Positions 8,681 to 17,817 of a DNA stretch of 64,000 nucleotides are shown here, piece after piece. How positions within the stretch are numbered: position 1 is the stretch's first letter; every line of letters begins with the position of its first letter. The position numbers were made by a program, and so were the translations under genes. This DNA is from Tritrichomonas musculus (taxonomy: Eukaryota > Parabasalia > Tritrichomonadida > Tritrichomonadidae): NCBI GenBank assembly GCA_039105265.1, contig JAPFFF010000044.1, positions 620,001 through 684,000 of the forward strand. The letters are read 5' to 3'. The notes beneath the pieces were generated by a model that worked only from the letters and a program-made list of their open reading frames with translations, did no database searches and was not told the DNA's origin.

Positions 8681-10525
8681 TTACACTATATTTTCACATT
8701 TCTTTTCTAAAATTCGAATTCTTTCATCATAAGCTCTCCTTAAATTCTCAAGTGTTAACTCTCCTGTTGTAATAGTTGGGGTATCCCCTTCAATATTTTC
8801 ACATTTCTTTTCTAAAATTTTAAGTCTATCATCTAATTGATGTAAATTTGTTTCATTCACACAATTGCATGTTTTTTTCATCAAATATTCAATATCATCA
8901 TCAATTGCATTTATTCCTTCCCAACATACTGATAACCCACCACTTAAGTATTCAATTTGGTTTGTATTTGTCTCAACCCAATTTTTCAATACTTGATCAA
9001 AAGTTAAATTCTCTTGGTCAACAACTTCTTGACCTTCAACTCCATGAGTTTCGAGTGAAAATGTCTTTGCTGTATCGTCTGATTGATAACCTTTGTCTGT
9101 TTCTTTTTTGATTGCATTATTTGTTTCAACAATTGATTTTTGTAAACTTTGTAATTGTGTTTCCAAAGATAATAGTCTTGTTGATGTATTGGTATCAACG
9201 GTACCACCACTTGATGTCCCACCACTTGATGACCCAAGAGATGCCAAATAATTTTTGAAATTTTCATTTATTGGTAATTGATAATAAACAACAACTCTCT
9301 TTTGAAGGTCTCTATCATTATATTTTTCCCATCCTTGTTCTTCATTCCAGTATTCATTATCTGCAACATCTTCAACTAATTTTAATTTTAATGTTCCAGT
9401 TATGCTTAATTTTAATTCATCTTCAGTATTTGAATATGTGAAATCGTATAAATCAGATGATAAATCAGAATTTATCGTTAAATTATTGCCAGATAACACT
9501 AGGTCAAAAACATGGTCAATACTATTTAAATCATATAATTTAATATTTCTTTGTCTGTCAAATAGATGGATAATAAAATGATTTGCTTGATAATGTTTGA
9601 GTCCTCTTAATGTTATATCTAATTTTGATTTTGTTTGAGATATTTCTTCTCCTGAAACTATTATTACCGCAAAATAACCTCCTTCATCATACATTTCGAG
9701 TTCACTTTGTTCATATTCGACAAAACCATAACTTGCTAACTCTTGAGGTTTTAATGCTTTTAATGGTATTTTATTTTTCATGGATTCACAAAATAAAGAA
9801 TTCCTACAGATATAACCCAATTGCTTGTTTGTAGGATAATTCTCTTTCAAATCACAAAAAGTTCCTTCAATATTCTCAAAAAAGAAATCTATTGTTTCTT
9901 TCCAAATTTCTTCATGTTCTTGATATACTTTTGTGATATCTGTCTCAGTTATTTCTTTTGTGTTTTGATTTGTTTCATTTACATCTTCTTCTTCGGTGGT
10001 TGTCTCGGGAACATCCTCAAGAGCGAATGTTTGAATTCTTGCAGTTTTAGGTTTTGAATTCGATGGAAGATATTTTATTTTTTTTGAGAAATGTGATGCG
10101 TCTGCTAAATACTTCGCCTCTATTCTTTTTTGATTTGAGTTCTTTTGAAGCATAATACCTAATGCTTTTCCACTAATAATGAAATCAATTTCATCTTTCG
10201 GATTTGTAGAATTACCATCTTTTGGAAGTTTGGTTTTGAAACGAAAACTTTCAGGAAAATATCCAATTCTTTCAAATTCAATATGATCTTTTTCAATATT
10301 ACTTGTTGTTTTATAGTGTGTCAAATGAATATATTTTAGTTTTTCAAATATTTCATCACTAAAAATTATTTTTTCATCAAACATTGTCCAAAAACCATCT
10401 GGGAAATATGGAGATTTGGTAAATTTTGTCACATCATATTCGTATATTTTTTTGTCATCTTCTGGATCTTTTATTGTCAAAGTATAATTTGGAAATTGAT
10501 TTTGATCAGAAAATAATTTATCCAA
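8681..10525 (-). CDS. Fibre-like ORF with terminal coiled-coil repeats, element 1
   Basis: ORF of about 614 residues; the start is uncertain. Near its N-terminus is the sequence DPEDDKKIYEYDVTKF-x-x-SPYFPDGF, which repeats the C-terminal motif of the ORF at 10554-11909 (DPDDNGK...VTKFISRPYFPEGF). The centre is beta-rich. A glycine/serine linker (GSSSGGTSSGGT) precedes heptad repeats, and the C-terminus has two copies of an ILEKKCENI segment. The modular repeats, linkers and coiled coils are typical of virus and phage fibres. The protein is probably surface-exposed. Confidence 0.6.
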   Translation of the reverse strand: MDKLFSDQNQFPNYTLTIKDPEDDKKIYEYDVTKFTKSPYFPDGFWTMFDEKIIFSDEIFEKLKYIHLTHYKTTSNIEKDHIEFERIGYFPESFRFKTKLPKDGNSTNPKDEIDFIISGKALGIMLQKNSNQKRIEAKYLADASHFSKKIKYLPSNSKPKTARIQTFALEDVPETTTEEEDVNETNQNTKEITETDITKVYQEHEEIWKETIDFFFENIEGTFCDLKENYPTNKQLGYICRNSLFCESMKNKIPLKALKPQELASYGFVEYEQSELEMYDEGGYFAVIIVSGEEISQTKSKLDITLRGLKHYQANHFIIHLFDRQRNIKLYDLNSIDHVFDLVLSGNNLTINSDLSSDLYDFTYSNTEDELKLSITGTLKLKLVEDVADNEYWNEEQGWEKYNDRDLQKRVVVYYQLPINENFKNYLASLGSSSGGTSSGGTVDTNTSTRLLSLETQLQSLQKSIVETNNAIKKETDKGYQSDDTAKTFSLETHGVEGQEVVDQENLTFDQVLKNWVETNTNQIEYLSGGLSVCWEGINAIDDDIEYLMKKTCNCVNETNLHQLDDRLKILEKKCENIEGDTPTITTGELTLENLRRAYDERIRILEKKCENIV

Positions 10526-10553
10526 TATTTCTTTGCTCCAAATATTTTGATTA

Positions 10554-11909
10554 TTATTTTAAACAAAAACCTTCTGGAAAATATGGTCTACTAATGAATT
10601 TCGTCACAATTATTGATTTCCCGTTATCATCTGGGTCTGGTAAAGGGTGATTAACTAATCGTTTTGATAGATCATTGAGAGTATGTGACATTGATTCCCA
10701 ATCAAAATATTTTATTGATGCTCCTGTTTTCTCAGATTCTTCTATCCAACGGATTTTTCGATTAAAAGTGATATACGGTTCATTTTCCACGTTTTCATAC
10801 AAGATTAAGCCATTTAAAGTCGTAGAGTCATTTGTCAAACAAATTCCATCTGGAATGTGAAGATAACTTTTCTGTTTAAAATCAATATATTTAAAATTAA
10901 TACTACTTAATTCATTTCCTGCTGAACCTACAAAACAAATTCCGGAATAAAATTTTGGTCTTGAGTAAAATAAAACGTCAAGATTTTTATCCGAATATTC
11001 CAAACCAAATTTTGCTCCATCAATCCGAAGATTTGTTGCCTGTCCTTTGTCATCCAGATTCTGTGTTTTTTGTTGAAGAGTTGTAATTGACCCATTTATT
11101 TCATTGATTTTATTTGCAGTTGTTAAATCATAAACCGAAATTTTATTGTCCAATTTGTCGGTCTCAGTTTTAATCGATTCTTCAATTTCTGTGATTTTTG
11201 TATTGTAAGTATCCAATGGAACTTTTTGATTTATTTTTACTTGTAACGTTTGAGAGATTTCTGCAGCATTTTCATCTATCTCATCCAGTCTTAAATACAT
11301 ATCTTTCAATGATACATCTCCTGCCCTCGCATTTGGATTTGGATTTGGAAATGTTAAATCCCCTTTCACATTGACTTTTCCTTGAAATTCCGCAACTTGT
11401 TGGTTCAAATTTTCTGGGTTCTCTTTTGGTTGAAATGTTGTTTTCCCTTTGAGGATTAAATCTAATAAATCATCTTTGGAAACAAATTCGTCAAAATTGA
11501 CATTTGCAACGTCTTCAAGTGTTCCCATTACCTCTGACATTGTTATTCCGTCATCAAAGATGACTTTTTCGGAATCCGGGAAATGGACTTCATTTATTGT
11601 TGTTATTCCTTTGAGGATCAAATCTGTTAAAGCATCTTTTCGTAAGTAATCAGTCATATCAACTTTGATTTGTCCAGTCTCATCGACAAATAAACCATAA
11701 ACAAACTCTATGAATTGTTCTAATGTAAACTGATAATCATCAATAAATACCTTATCTGAATTTGGAAAATGAACTTCATCAATTGTTGTTTGACCTGTTA
11801 AATGAAGATTGTGTGTTCCGCCTGTTCCACCTCCAGTTCCACCTCCAGAACCAGAAACCAATTTTTTCATATCTGCAGCTGAATATATCCCAGTCATTTT
11901 TGTTTTCAT
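10554..11909 (-). CDS. Fibre-like protein with repeated beta modules, element 1
   Basis: 451 residues starting MKTKMTGIYSAADM. A glycine-rich linker (GSGGGTGGGTGG) is followed by repeated modules with the pattern L-x-G-x-TT-x-x-EVHFP-(N/D)-S-(D/E)-KV (two good copies, a third weaker), then a coiled coil (residues about 220-290) and a C-terminal domain ending in VTKFISRPYFPEGF. The ATG follows an AAAATATTTTTTT box 3 bp upstream. It lies just downstream of the minor capsid candidate and the two capsid genes on the same strand, as expected for a virion fibre. Confidence 0.65.
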   Translation of the reverse strand: MKTKMTGIYSAADMKKLVSGSGGGTGGGTGGTHNLHLTGQTTIDEVHFPNSDKVFIDDYQFTLEQFIEFVYGLFVDETGQIKVDMTDYLRKDALTDLILKGITTINEVHFPDSEKVIFDDGITMSEVMGTLEDVANVNFDEFVSKDDLLDLILKGKTTFQPKENPENLNQQVAEFQGKVNVKGDLTFPNPNPNARAGDVSLKDMYLRLDEIDENAAEISQTLQVKINQKVPLDTYNTKITEIEESIKTETDKLDNKISVYDLTTANKINEINGSITTLQQKTQNLDDKGQATNLRIDGAKFGLEYSDKNLDVLFYSRPKFYSGICFVGSAGNELSSINFKYIDFKQKSYLHIPDGICLTNDSTTLNGLILYENVENEPYITFNRKIRWIEESEKTGASIKYFDWESMSHTLNDLSKRLVNHPLPDPDDNGKSIIVTKFISRPYFPEGFCLK

Positions 11910-11939
11910 TTCAAAAAAATATTTTTATCCCATATACTC

Positions 11940-12434
11940 TCAATAAATTAATTTCAAGAATAAAACAAAATCATCTGGAATCACAGTTTTTGTTCCATCT
12001 CCTTTTCCATCTGTGAACCAAACTTCAAAACCTTGTTTTCGATTACTATTTACTTTATATTTTCGATTATCATCTGGGACTTGTAAATTTGCATAATAAA
12101 CTAAGGAATCACAATAATTATCTCGTGGAACAAAATTTGCATGAACTTCTACTTCACCAGAAATAGAACCATCAACCGTGCATCTACAATATTGAAAAAT
12201 AATGTATTTATCTTTTTCAACATTACTTGGGGAAACAAATTCTTGAGGATACATAAAAGCAAAATGATTATTGGCAGGATTAAAATAAAATCCTCTTGTT
12301 TTTAAACAATTTAATGTTTGTGCTGTAATTTCATCTCCAGTCAATTTCCATCCTCGAACAGGAAAATAAGTTTTATCAGCACCTGTTTGAACATTTATAT
12401 CAGGGTTTATATTATACGAAATTAATCTCGACAT
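11940..12434 (-). CDS. Candidate minor capsid (penton-like) protein, element 1
   Basis: 164 residues from the ATG at 12434 (MSRLISYNINPDINV). This start is preferred over a longer upstream reading because it has the usual T-run box and an AAATATG context, and because the longer form would overlap the capsid gene. It shares with the 119-residue protein at 44385-44744 a CRC motif, RDNY-x-DS, and F-x-(V/I)-WFTD near the C-terminus. It is small, beta-rich and next to the capsid gene, as minor jelly-roll capsid proteins are in Polintons. The family assignment is inference from context and size. Confidence 0.6.
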   Translation of the reverse strand: MSRLISYNINPDINVQTGADKTYFPVRGWKLTGDEITAQTLNCLKTRGFYFNPANNHFAFMYPQEFVSPSNVEKDKYIIFQYCRCTVDGSISGEVEVHANFVPRDNYCDSLVYYANLQVPDDNRKYKVNSNRKQGFEVWFTDGKGDGTKTVIPDDFVLFLKLIY

Positions 12435-12462
12435 ATTTATAATAAAAAAAATTATTAATCTT

Positions 12463-14214
12463 TTATTCAAATCCAATAGGGACTCCGTCTTTATGATATT
12501 CAACTCCATTTTCTGCAGACCATGACCAATACGTATCAGAACAAATCCACATTTCAGGAGGGGGTCTTTGAGGTTGCTCATCAGCCGTTGTTCCATCAGC
12601 ATCTGTCTCAGGATATAAATAAGTATCATTTTTTCCTAATTTGACATTTTCATCTAAATCAATTGCATCTCCATGAAATTCAATTTTTACACCCCTACAA
12701 CCCGTATCAATACCATCAAAAACATAACCTGCATTACCTCTTTCAAGTTGGAAATTGATACCAAAACTGGTATTATCAAAGGTTCCAGAAAACAATCTTT
12801 TTAATGAATGGTCATACACGTTATTTAAAGGTCTTGATATTGATTCCATCAATTCTTGAGTTGATTCAACTCCATCCAATTCATTTGCACAAAGTTGATA
12901 TTGCACAAATCTGCCATCCCAAGTATTTTCAAATTCTTGTTGAGGGTAAACTTTTTTATCTATCAATAATTGAACATTTTTATACATTGGATTTTGATAA
13001 CAAGTGATATCCGAATATTGTCTTGGGAACATCATTGTAATATTTGTTGCATTTCTTAACGGAACAATTTTTGAGCAAACAATTCCTTTTTCTGTATGTT
13101 TTTGTTCGAAAATATGTCTCGTTAATTCTTGAGCAGGAATATAAATTTCCTCATTAAATACTTCCATCAATTCTTCAACACATTCTGGTTTTATGCCAAA
13201 CCCAAAACAATTTGTTCTTCCTTTTTTAATCATTGGTTTGACCTTTTTATTGACGACTAATGCGTTGTTCATTATTGCATCTTTATATGGAGGATCTTGT
13301 GTCATTACAAATTTTTGATAGCTACCGACAATTTTCCCAATCTGACCAATTTGATTAAATCTTTTCGGCAATATTAGTGTTGGTAAAAAATATGCGACGC
13401 TGGAATTGTTTTCCCAAAATCTTTTTAATTCTCCGACATTTGATGGTTGTATTTGACACCAAACGAGCCCATCTAATGATGTTCTGATTTCTTCAACAAT
13501 ATCTCCTACAATAATATTTGGATAAAGTCTCCATGCTTGTAAAACCAATTGATCTGTAAATGGGATGATTATTTCCATTGTTATTTTTTTCCATGTTTGT
13601 TGATGATCCTCAGTCCATACCAAATCTGATATTGGAATATAACATCCGCATACATTTGGAGACATTATATCGACATTTTCCCATAAAGAATGAGAATGCG
13701 GATATGTTATTTTTGCATCTTTTGTTCGAATGGAATTATATGCAAAAGACTCTCGAATCATTTCGTTTTGATAATATTCATTAATTAATTTTCCATCACA
13801 ATAGAATCTAGCTTCTGATATTATTTCAACGGCATCTTTAAATCCAACAAATACTTGACACACCTGAAAAATATCTCGAGACATAATTTTGACATTGTCA
13901 TGATCTGATACATCTTTCACTTTCCAATCATTAAATGGTAATTCTTTTTCAAAACCGACTTCAAATTCGATTTCCATTGAGATGAAACTTTTTTCGATTT
14001 GAGATATTGTGTGATTTGGATGAGTGAGCATCAAATGTGTTTTTTCACCAATAGGTAATGGTATATCTTTTTCATGAAATTCTTCGGAAAATGTTGAAAA
14101 AGTGTTATCCCCACTATTAAATTGTAATAATGTTTTCATGTGATGTTGAAAAAAGCCCGTAATATCTCCTTCGTTATTTCCCGAATTTTTATATCTTGCG
14201 TTCTCAAAAGTCAT
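12463..14214 (-). CDS. MCP: Major capsid protein, copy 1 of tandem pair (element 1)
   Basis: 583 residues beginning MTFENARYKNSGNNEGDITGFF. It is homologous along its length to the gene at 14259-16181 and to the element 2 capsid at 42523-44238. Shared landmarks are the N-terminal N-x-EGD motif, the NSGDNTFS segment, MSPNVCGCYIPI, the PFTDQLVLQAWRLYPN segment, NATNITMMFP, the FGINFQLER segment and the C-terminal PPPEMWICSDTYW. The length and the position in the element fit the double jelly-roll capsid of Polintons/Mavericks, which builds the icosahedral shell. A T-run box precedes the ATG. Confidence 0.85.
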   Translation of the reverse strand: MTFENARYKNSGNNEGDITGFFQHHMKTLLQFNSGDNTFSTFSEEFHEKDIPLPIGEKTHLMLTHPNHTISQIEKSFISMEIEFEVGFEKELPFNDWKVKDVSDHDNVKIMSRDIFQVCQVFVGFKDAVEIISEARFYCDGKLINEYYQNEMIRESFAYNSIRTKDAKITYPHSHSLWENVDIMSPNVCGCYIPISDLVWTEDHQQTWKKITMEIIIPFTDQLVLQAWRLYPNIIVGDIVEEIRTSLDGLVWCQIQPSNVGELKRFWENNSSVAYFLPTLILPKRFNQIGQIGKIVGSYQKFVMTQDPPYKDAIMNNALVVNKKVKPMIKKGRTNCFGFGIKPECVEELMEVFNEEIYIPAQELTRHIFEQKHTEKGIVCSKIVPLRNATNITMMFPRQYSDITCYQNPMYKNVQLLIDKKVYPQQEFENTWDGRFVQYQLCANELDGVESTQELMESISRPLNNVYDHSLKRLFSGTFDNTSFGINFQLERGNAGYVFDGIDTGCRGVKIEFHGDAIDLDENVKLGKNDTYLYPETDADGTTADEQPQRPPPEMWICSDTYWSWSAENGVEYHKDGVPIGFE

Positions 14215-14258
14215 TTTTGTTATTCAAAAAAATAATATTTTAACTTAATGAATCATTT

Positions 14259-16181
14259 TTACTCGTATCCTGCAGGAATACCTCTTTGGTAATATCTAAC
14301 GCCATCTTGAACGGACCATGTCCAATATGTATCTGAGCAAATCCATAATTCTGGTGGAGGAGGTGATGAAGTATCAGTGACTTTTTTCCATTTCAAATCT
14401 GGGCCTAAATCTGGATAAAATAGGACATCACTTTCATCATTTCTCATTGGAGAACCATGGAAATCAACAGAGACTGTATGACTTCCTGTATCAATTCCAT
14501 CAAAAACATAACCTGCATTACCTCTTTCAAGTTGGAAATTGATACCAAAACTGGTATTATCAAATGGGCACATTAATAATCTTTTTCCTTCATCTGGGTC
14601 GGAAGCACAACGATATCTATCAGTTGAGAGCTCTTTCTTATCAAATTCAATTGATAATGGTTTTGATATTGATTCCATAAATTCTTGTGTTGGCTCTATC
14701 ATACCATCTAATTCGTTTGCCATTAATTGATATTGGACAAATCTTGCATCCCATGTGTGTTCCCATTCTGTTTCGGGATATGTTTTCTTATTGACTATTA
14801 ATTTAACATCTTTATAATTAATATTTTGGAATACAGTGTAATCATTATTATGGAGAGGGAACATGACTGTAATATTTGTTGCATTTATTAATGGAACTGT
14901 CTTTGATTGTTTAAATCCTGACGCGTTTGGATGACCTTCAAATTGATGTCTGGTTAATTCTTGTGCTGGAATAATAATTGGTTCATTTAATGTTTCCATC
15001 AAAGCTTGAATAACATCTGGTTTAATACCAAAACCTGCACAATTTGATTTACAATGAGTAATTTTACATCCATTTTCAATTACTTTTAATGTTGCTGGAC
15101 AAACAGAATATTCAATTGTTCGGGGACCAACAATATGACCGTCTTTCATTGTGACACTTGGTGTTGTCGAAGTTCCATAATATTTCAAAGCTGTATTATC
15201 TACTGCATTTGGAATTCCAAACTCTTTGTCTGTAGTACTAATGATGTATTTTGTTTCCTGAACAATGATTGCTGGATTATTGATTTGAACAAAATGATTT
15301 GTTATTGGAAGATAATCGGGTGTTCCATATTCTGTTTTGACTGCCATTTGCCAAAACTTTTTGACTTCGGCGACATGTTTTGGATTGACTTGACACCAAA
15401 CTAATCCATTGACTGCAAATTTAACTTCTTCTTCCATTTCTCCTAAAATTCTATTTGGATAAAGTCTCCATGCTTGCAAAACGAGTTGGTCAGTGAATGG
15501 AATACATAATTTTATTTCTACATCAACTTCTTTATCGGCTTTAAATCTTGCTTGTTCAGCCTTTTTACTATCTTCTATTGTATCCTTACCGGCCTCTCTT
15601 GGGACTTCTTCATTGGCTTCTCCTGCAGCAAAGAATTTCTCAATTGGAATATAGCAACCGCATACATTTGGAGACATCATACAAACATCTTCCCATAATG
15701 AGTGAGAATGAGGACAAGCTTTTTTGGCATCTTTTCCTCGAATACAATTGTATGCAAAAGATTCACGAATCATTTCATTTTGATGATAATTGTCAACTAA
15801 TCTTCCATCAACCCAAAAGAATGCTTCAGAAATTAATTCAACTGCATCTTTAAATCCAACAAAGATATATTGTAAATGTCGATGAGCTTTATCATAAAAG
15901 AGTGGTTTCTTAGCATCTAATTTGAGTTTCAATTGTAAAAATATTTCAACAAATCCTTTTTCTATTTGAGACATTGTGTGTGCAGAATGTGTTAATCTTA
16001 ATTTGGTTTTCGTGTTTAAATTCACTGGTTCATCTTTATCATGACAATTTTCTTGTACAATTGAGAATGTATTATCTCCACTATTTCGTTGAATTAAATT
16101 CCTTAATTTGTCGTTGAAGAAGTTTAAAACATCTCCTTCATCATTGCCTCTATTTTGGTATTGGACATTCGCGTAAGTCAT
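14259..16181 (-). CDS. MCP: Major capsid protein, copy 2 of tandem pair (element 1)
   Basis: 640 residues beginning MTYANVQYQNRGNDEGDVLNFF, closer at its N-terminus to the element 2 capsid (MTYANAATKG). It has all landmarks listed for its neighbour, plus an extra charged loop near residues 200-225 and an insertion near residue 300. It lies 44 bp upstream of copy 1 on the same strand. An 80-bp stretch near the 3' end is 78/80 identical to copy 1 although the genes are otherwise strongly diverged, which suggests local gene conversion. Two capsid paralogues could form mixed shells or reflect duplication with drift. Confidence 0.85.
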   Translation of the reverse strand: MTYANVQYQNRGNDEGDVLNFFNDKLRNLIQRNSGDNTFSIVQENCHDKDEPVNLNTKTKLRLTHSAHTMSQIEKGFVEIFLQLKLKLDAKKPLFYDKAHRHLQYIFVGFKDAVELISEAFFWVDGRLVDNYHQNEMIRESFAYNCIRGKDAKKACPHSHSLWEDVCMMSPNVCGCYIPIEKFFAAGEANEEVPREAGKDTIEDSKKAEQARFKADKEVDVEIKLCIPFTDQLVLQAWRLYPNRILGEMEEEVKFAVNGLVWCQVNPKHVAEVKKFWQMAVKTEYGTPDYLPITNHFVQINNPAIIVQETKYIISTTDKEFGIPNAVDNTALKYYGTSTTPSVTMKDGHIVGPRTIEYSVCPATLKVIENGCKITHCKSNCAGFGIKPDVIQALMETLNEPIIIPAQELTRHQFEGHPNASGFKQSKTVPLINATNITVMFPLHNNDYTVFQNINYKDVKLIVNKKTYPETEWEHTWDARFVQYQLMANELDGMIEPTQEFMESISKPLSIEFDKKELSTDRYRCASDPDEGKRLLMCPFDNTSFGINFQLERGNAGYVFDGIDTGSHTVSVDFHGSPMRNDESDVLFYPDLGPDLKWKKVTDTSSPPPPELWICSDTYWTWSVQDGVRYYQRGIPAGYE

Positions 16182-16235
16182 ATTTTCTCAGTAAATAAAA
16201 AAAATAAACCCATATTTCTTTTTTTAAGATGAGAT

Positions 16236-16254
16236 TTTTTTTACCTGATGTAAA
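16236..16254 (+). promoter_or_regulatory. T-run / ACCTGAT start motif shared between the elements
   Basis: The sequence TTTTTACCTGATGTAAAA lies directly before the ATG at 16255. Almost the same sequence (TTTTTACCTGATTTAAAAG) lies directly before the fibre ATG at 44786 in element 2. Conservation between two diverged elements at the same distance from a start codon suggests a promoter or 5' untranslated signal. Function not demonstrated. Confidence 0.35.
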
Positions 16255-16560
16255 ATGGCTTTTGGATCTTTTGGTAAAAGACTTCAAGATGGTTGGAATA
16301 AATTTACTAACGGAGTCAAAAACGTCGTATCAAAAGTTGCTCCAATTACAAGTAAAATTGGAGAATTTGTAGAGAAACATGGTGATTATCTCCTTCCGGG
16401 TGCATCAAATATTGGAAAAATAATTCATAATGTGAGTGATGTTGCAAATAAATGGGCAAGTGGATCTAATTCAAATCCAAAAACAACAGAACAAATAGCA
16501 AGTTCGCTTCCGAATAATTCGTCATCACCTCCGAATTTCGTGAAATTCCATGCTGAATAA
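16255..16560 (+). CDS. MAFGS-type amphipathic virion protein candidate (element 1)
   Basis: 101 residues, starting MAFGSFGKRLQDGWNKF. It is one of three proteins in the window that begin MAFGS(W/F), the others being at 42172-42453 and 51501-51737. It has a basic amphipathic N-terminal helix, a Val/Ile/Gly-rich middle and a Ser/Pro/Asn-rich tail. The gene is divergent from the capsid gene, as is its element 2 counterpart. Small basic amphipathic proteins of this kind act as membrane-lytic or cement proteins in adenovirus-like viruses (protein VI); this comparison is by analogy only. Confidence 0.65.
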   Translation: MAFGSFGKRLQDGWNKFTNGVKNVVSKVAPITSKIGEFVEKHGDYLLPGASNIGKIIHNVSDVANKWASGSNSNPKTTEQIASSLPNNSSSPPNFVKFHAE

Positions 16561-16562
16561 AA

Positions 16563-16697
16563 TTAAGAATACATTTTTCTTCGAATGTTTTCATCTAATG
16601 GTGGATCCTCTGGAGGGACACATTTAATACATCTTATGCAAAGATTGAAAAACTCAATCACAACTAACAAACCCAATAAAATATTAGTTACAATCAT
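16563..16697 (-). CDS. 44-residue membrane microprotein conserved in both elements
   Basis: Reads MIVTNILLGLLVVIEFFNL, then CIRCIKCVPPEDPP and a C-terminus ending IRRKMYS. One hydrophobic segment (residues about 2-20) is followed by a Cys/Lys patch and a DPPLDENIRRKMYS tail. The element 2 microprotein at 42037-42177 has the same layout (IEFINLLIRIVK, then DPPLTEEIRKRLYS) and lies between the same two neighbours. Conservation of sequence, length and place argues that both are real genes. A single-pass membrane protein is predicted; the role is unknown. Confidence 0.75.
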   Translation of the reverse strand: MIVTNILLGLLVVIEFFNLCIRCIKCVPPEDPPLDENIRRKMYS

Positions 16698-16733
16698 TTT
16701 TAAAAGGGAATAAGAAATTTTTATTTTTTTTAA

Positions 16734-17243
16734 ATGAATGTGAATATTATTGAACCCATTAAAAATTTTATAAAAGAGTTTAATACGATTGATGAATTTA
16801 ATGCATTCTATTCATTGCATAAAGATGATATGGATGCACTTACGACACATAAATTAAATAAAATGTATTATGTGAAAGGATATCGAATAACCAAAATAAA
16901 AGGTGTTTTAATGTTAAAAAGATGGGATACAACAAAAAATGAGGATGAAGAAAAAATTCGAGAAGAAATAACAAATGCATCTACGCGTGCAAAAGAAGTT
17001 GATGAATATGTAAGAAATGATTTGACTAAAAAAGTGGAAAATCTCAGTGCATATCAAAAACAAATCGAAAACATATATGATGAAATTAAAAAACTCAAAA
17101 TTGAATATACATCTTATAAGTTCACTTATGAAAAAATGAAAAATGATTCCGAAAAAGATATCAATGACCTCAAAGATGATATACGAAAAATAAAAAGCAC
17201 AATCAACGATCTCATAGATTATATAAATGGATATAAAAAATAA
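16734..17243 (+). CDS. Small helical protein conserved in both elements (IEPIKN family)
   Basis: 169 residues. The first about 65 residues (IEPIKNFIKEF, TTHKLNKMY, YRITKIKGVLMLK) closely match the 113-residue protein at 41610-41951 of element 2. The rest is a long coiled coil ending in IKSTINDLIDYINGYKK; in the element 2 protein this part is shorter. The ATG follows a T-run (ATTTTTATTTTTTTTAA). The position next to the membrane microprotein and the MAFGS protein is the same in both elements. Function unknown; the KIKGVLMLK core could bind nucleic acid or membrane. Confidence 0.75.
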   Translation: MNVNIIEPIKNFIKEFNTIDEFNAFYSLHKDDMDALTTHKLNKMYYVKGYRITKIKGVLMLKRWDTTKNEDEEKIREEITNASTRAKEVDEYVRNDLTKKVENLSAYQKQIENIYDEIKKLKIEYTSYKFTYEKMKNDSEKDINDLKDDIRKIKSTINDLIDYINGYKK

Positions 17244-17276
17244 AAAAAGATATTGATTGAGAAATTTAAATTTTTT

Positions 17277-17487
17277 TTATTCATTGTCAGATTCATCACC
17301 AGAATCATTGTTGTCTCTTTTCCAATTCTCTTTCGTAATCTTGATTATTTCCTCGAGTTCAGGAATTATCTGATGAGTAATTTGTCCTCCGGGTGCTGAT
17401 GGCAGGAGATTTTCATGTTTTAATGATTCCTTATCTTTTGAATCATCGATCTCCCATCCATTTGGATCATAGATGATTATATTTTTT
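17277..17487 (-). other. Open stretch with protein-like composition, no clear start
   Basis: A minus-strand stretch of about 70 codons reads as plausible protein (IIIYDPNGWEIDDSKD early, an amphipathic IIPELEEIIKITKENW helix, and an acidic NDSGDESDNE end), but no start codon is evident. It lies between the 169-residue gene and a tiny arginine-rich ORF. It is not called as a gene on its own. Confidence 0.3.
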
Positions 17488-17550
17488 TTAACGTCGACGA
17501 CGAGTAGTTGTACGACGACGGCTTGTTGTTGTTCTTCTTCTTGCAGGCAT
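17488..17550 (-). CDS. Tiny arginine-rich ORF (possible core/condensing peptide)
   Basis: Twenty codons reading MPARRRTTTSRRRTTTRRRR. It is preceded by the T-run box (AAAAATATTTTTTTTTT) found before other element 1 genes, so translation is plausible. Arginine/threonine-rich peptides of this type resemble viral DNA-condensing core peptides and protamines. The length makes chance hard to exclude, and no element 2 counterpart is seen. Confidence 0.4.
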   Translation of the reverse strand: MPARRRTTTSRRRTTTRRRR

Positions 17551-17590
17551 TATTTTTTATATCGGAGAAAAAAAAATATTTTTATCGTTC

Positions 17591-17755
17591 TTATATCTTC
17601 ATGAGAGCTCGTAATTGTGGATTTTCTAAAATACTTAATGGGGTATTGTTGACTTGAATTGGAGGTTTATATGTTACCTGAGGTATTGCTCTTTGTTGTT
17701 GTCTTTGAACTCTTAATGGAGCATTTTTCATTCTATTTCTTTGTCTGAGTTCCAT
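17591..17755 (-). CDS. Possible small basic ORF next to the giant gene
   Basis: 54 residues beginning MELRQRNRMKNAPLRV and continuing with a Gln/Arg-rich stretch (QRQQQRAIPQVTYKPP) and a Pro/Asn-rich end. It lies just beyond the 3' end of the giant ORF on the same strand. The composition is protein-like, but there is no homologue in the window. The start is the first ATG in the frame and may not be the real one. Confidence 0.3.
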   Translation of the reverse strand: MELRQRNRMKNAPLRVQRQQQRAIPQVTYKPPIQVNNTPLSILENPQLRALMKI

Positions 17756-17817
17756 GATTTTTCGATCTACTTCTTGTTTTGTCGTATTCCTATTTGGGAT
17801 AAATGTTTCTCTCCTTT

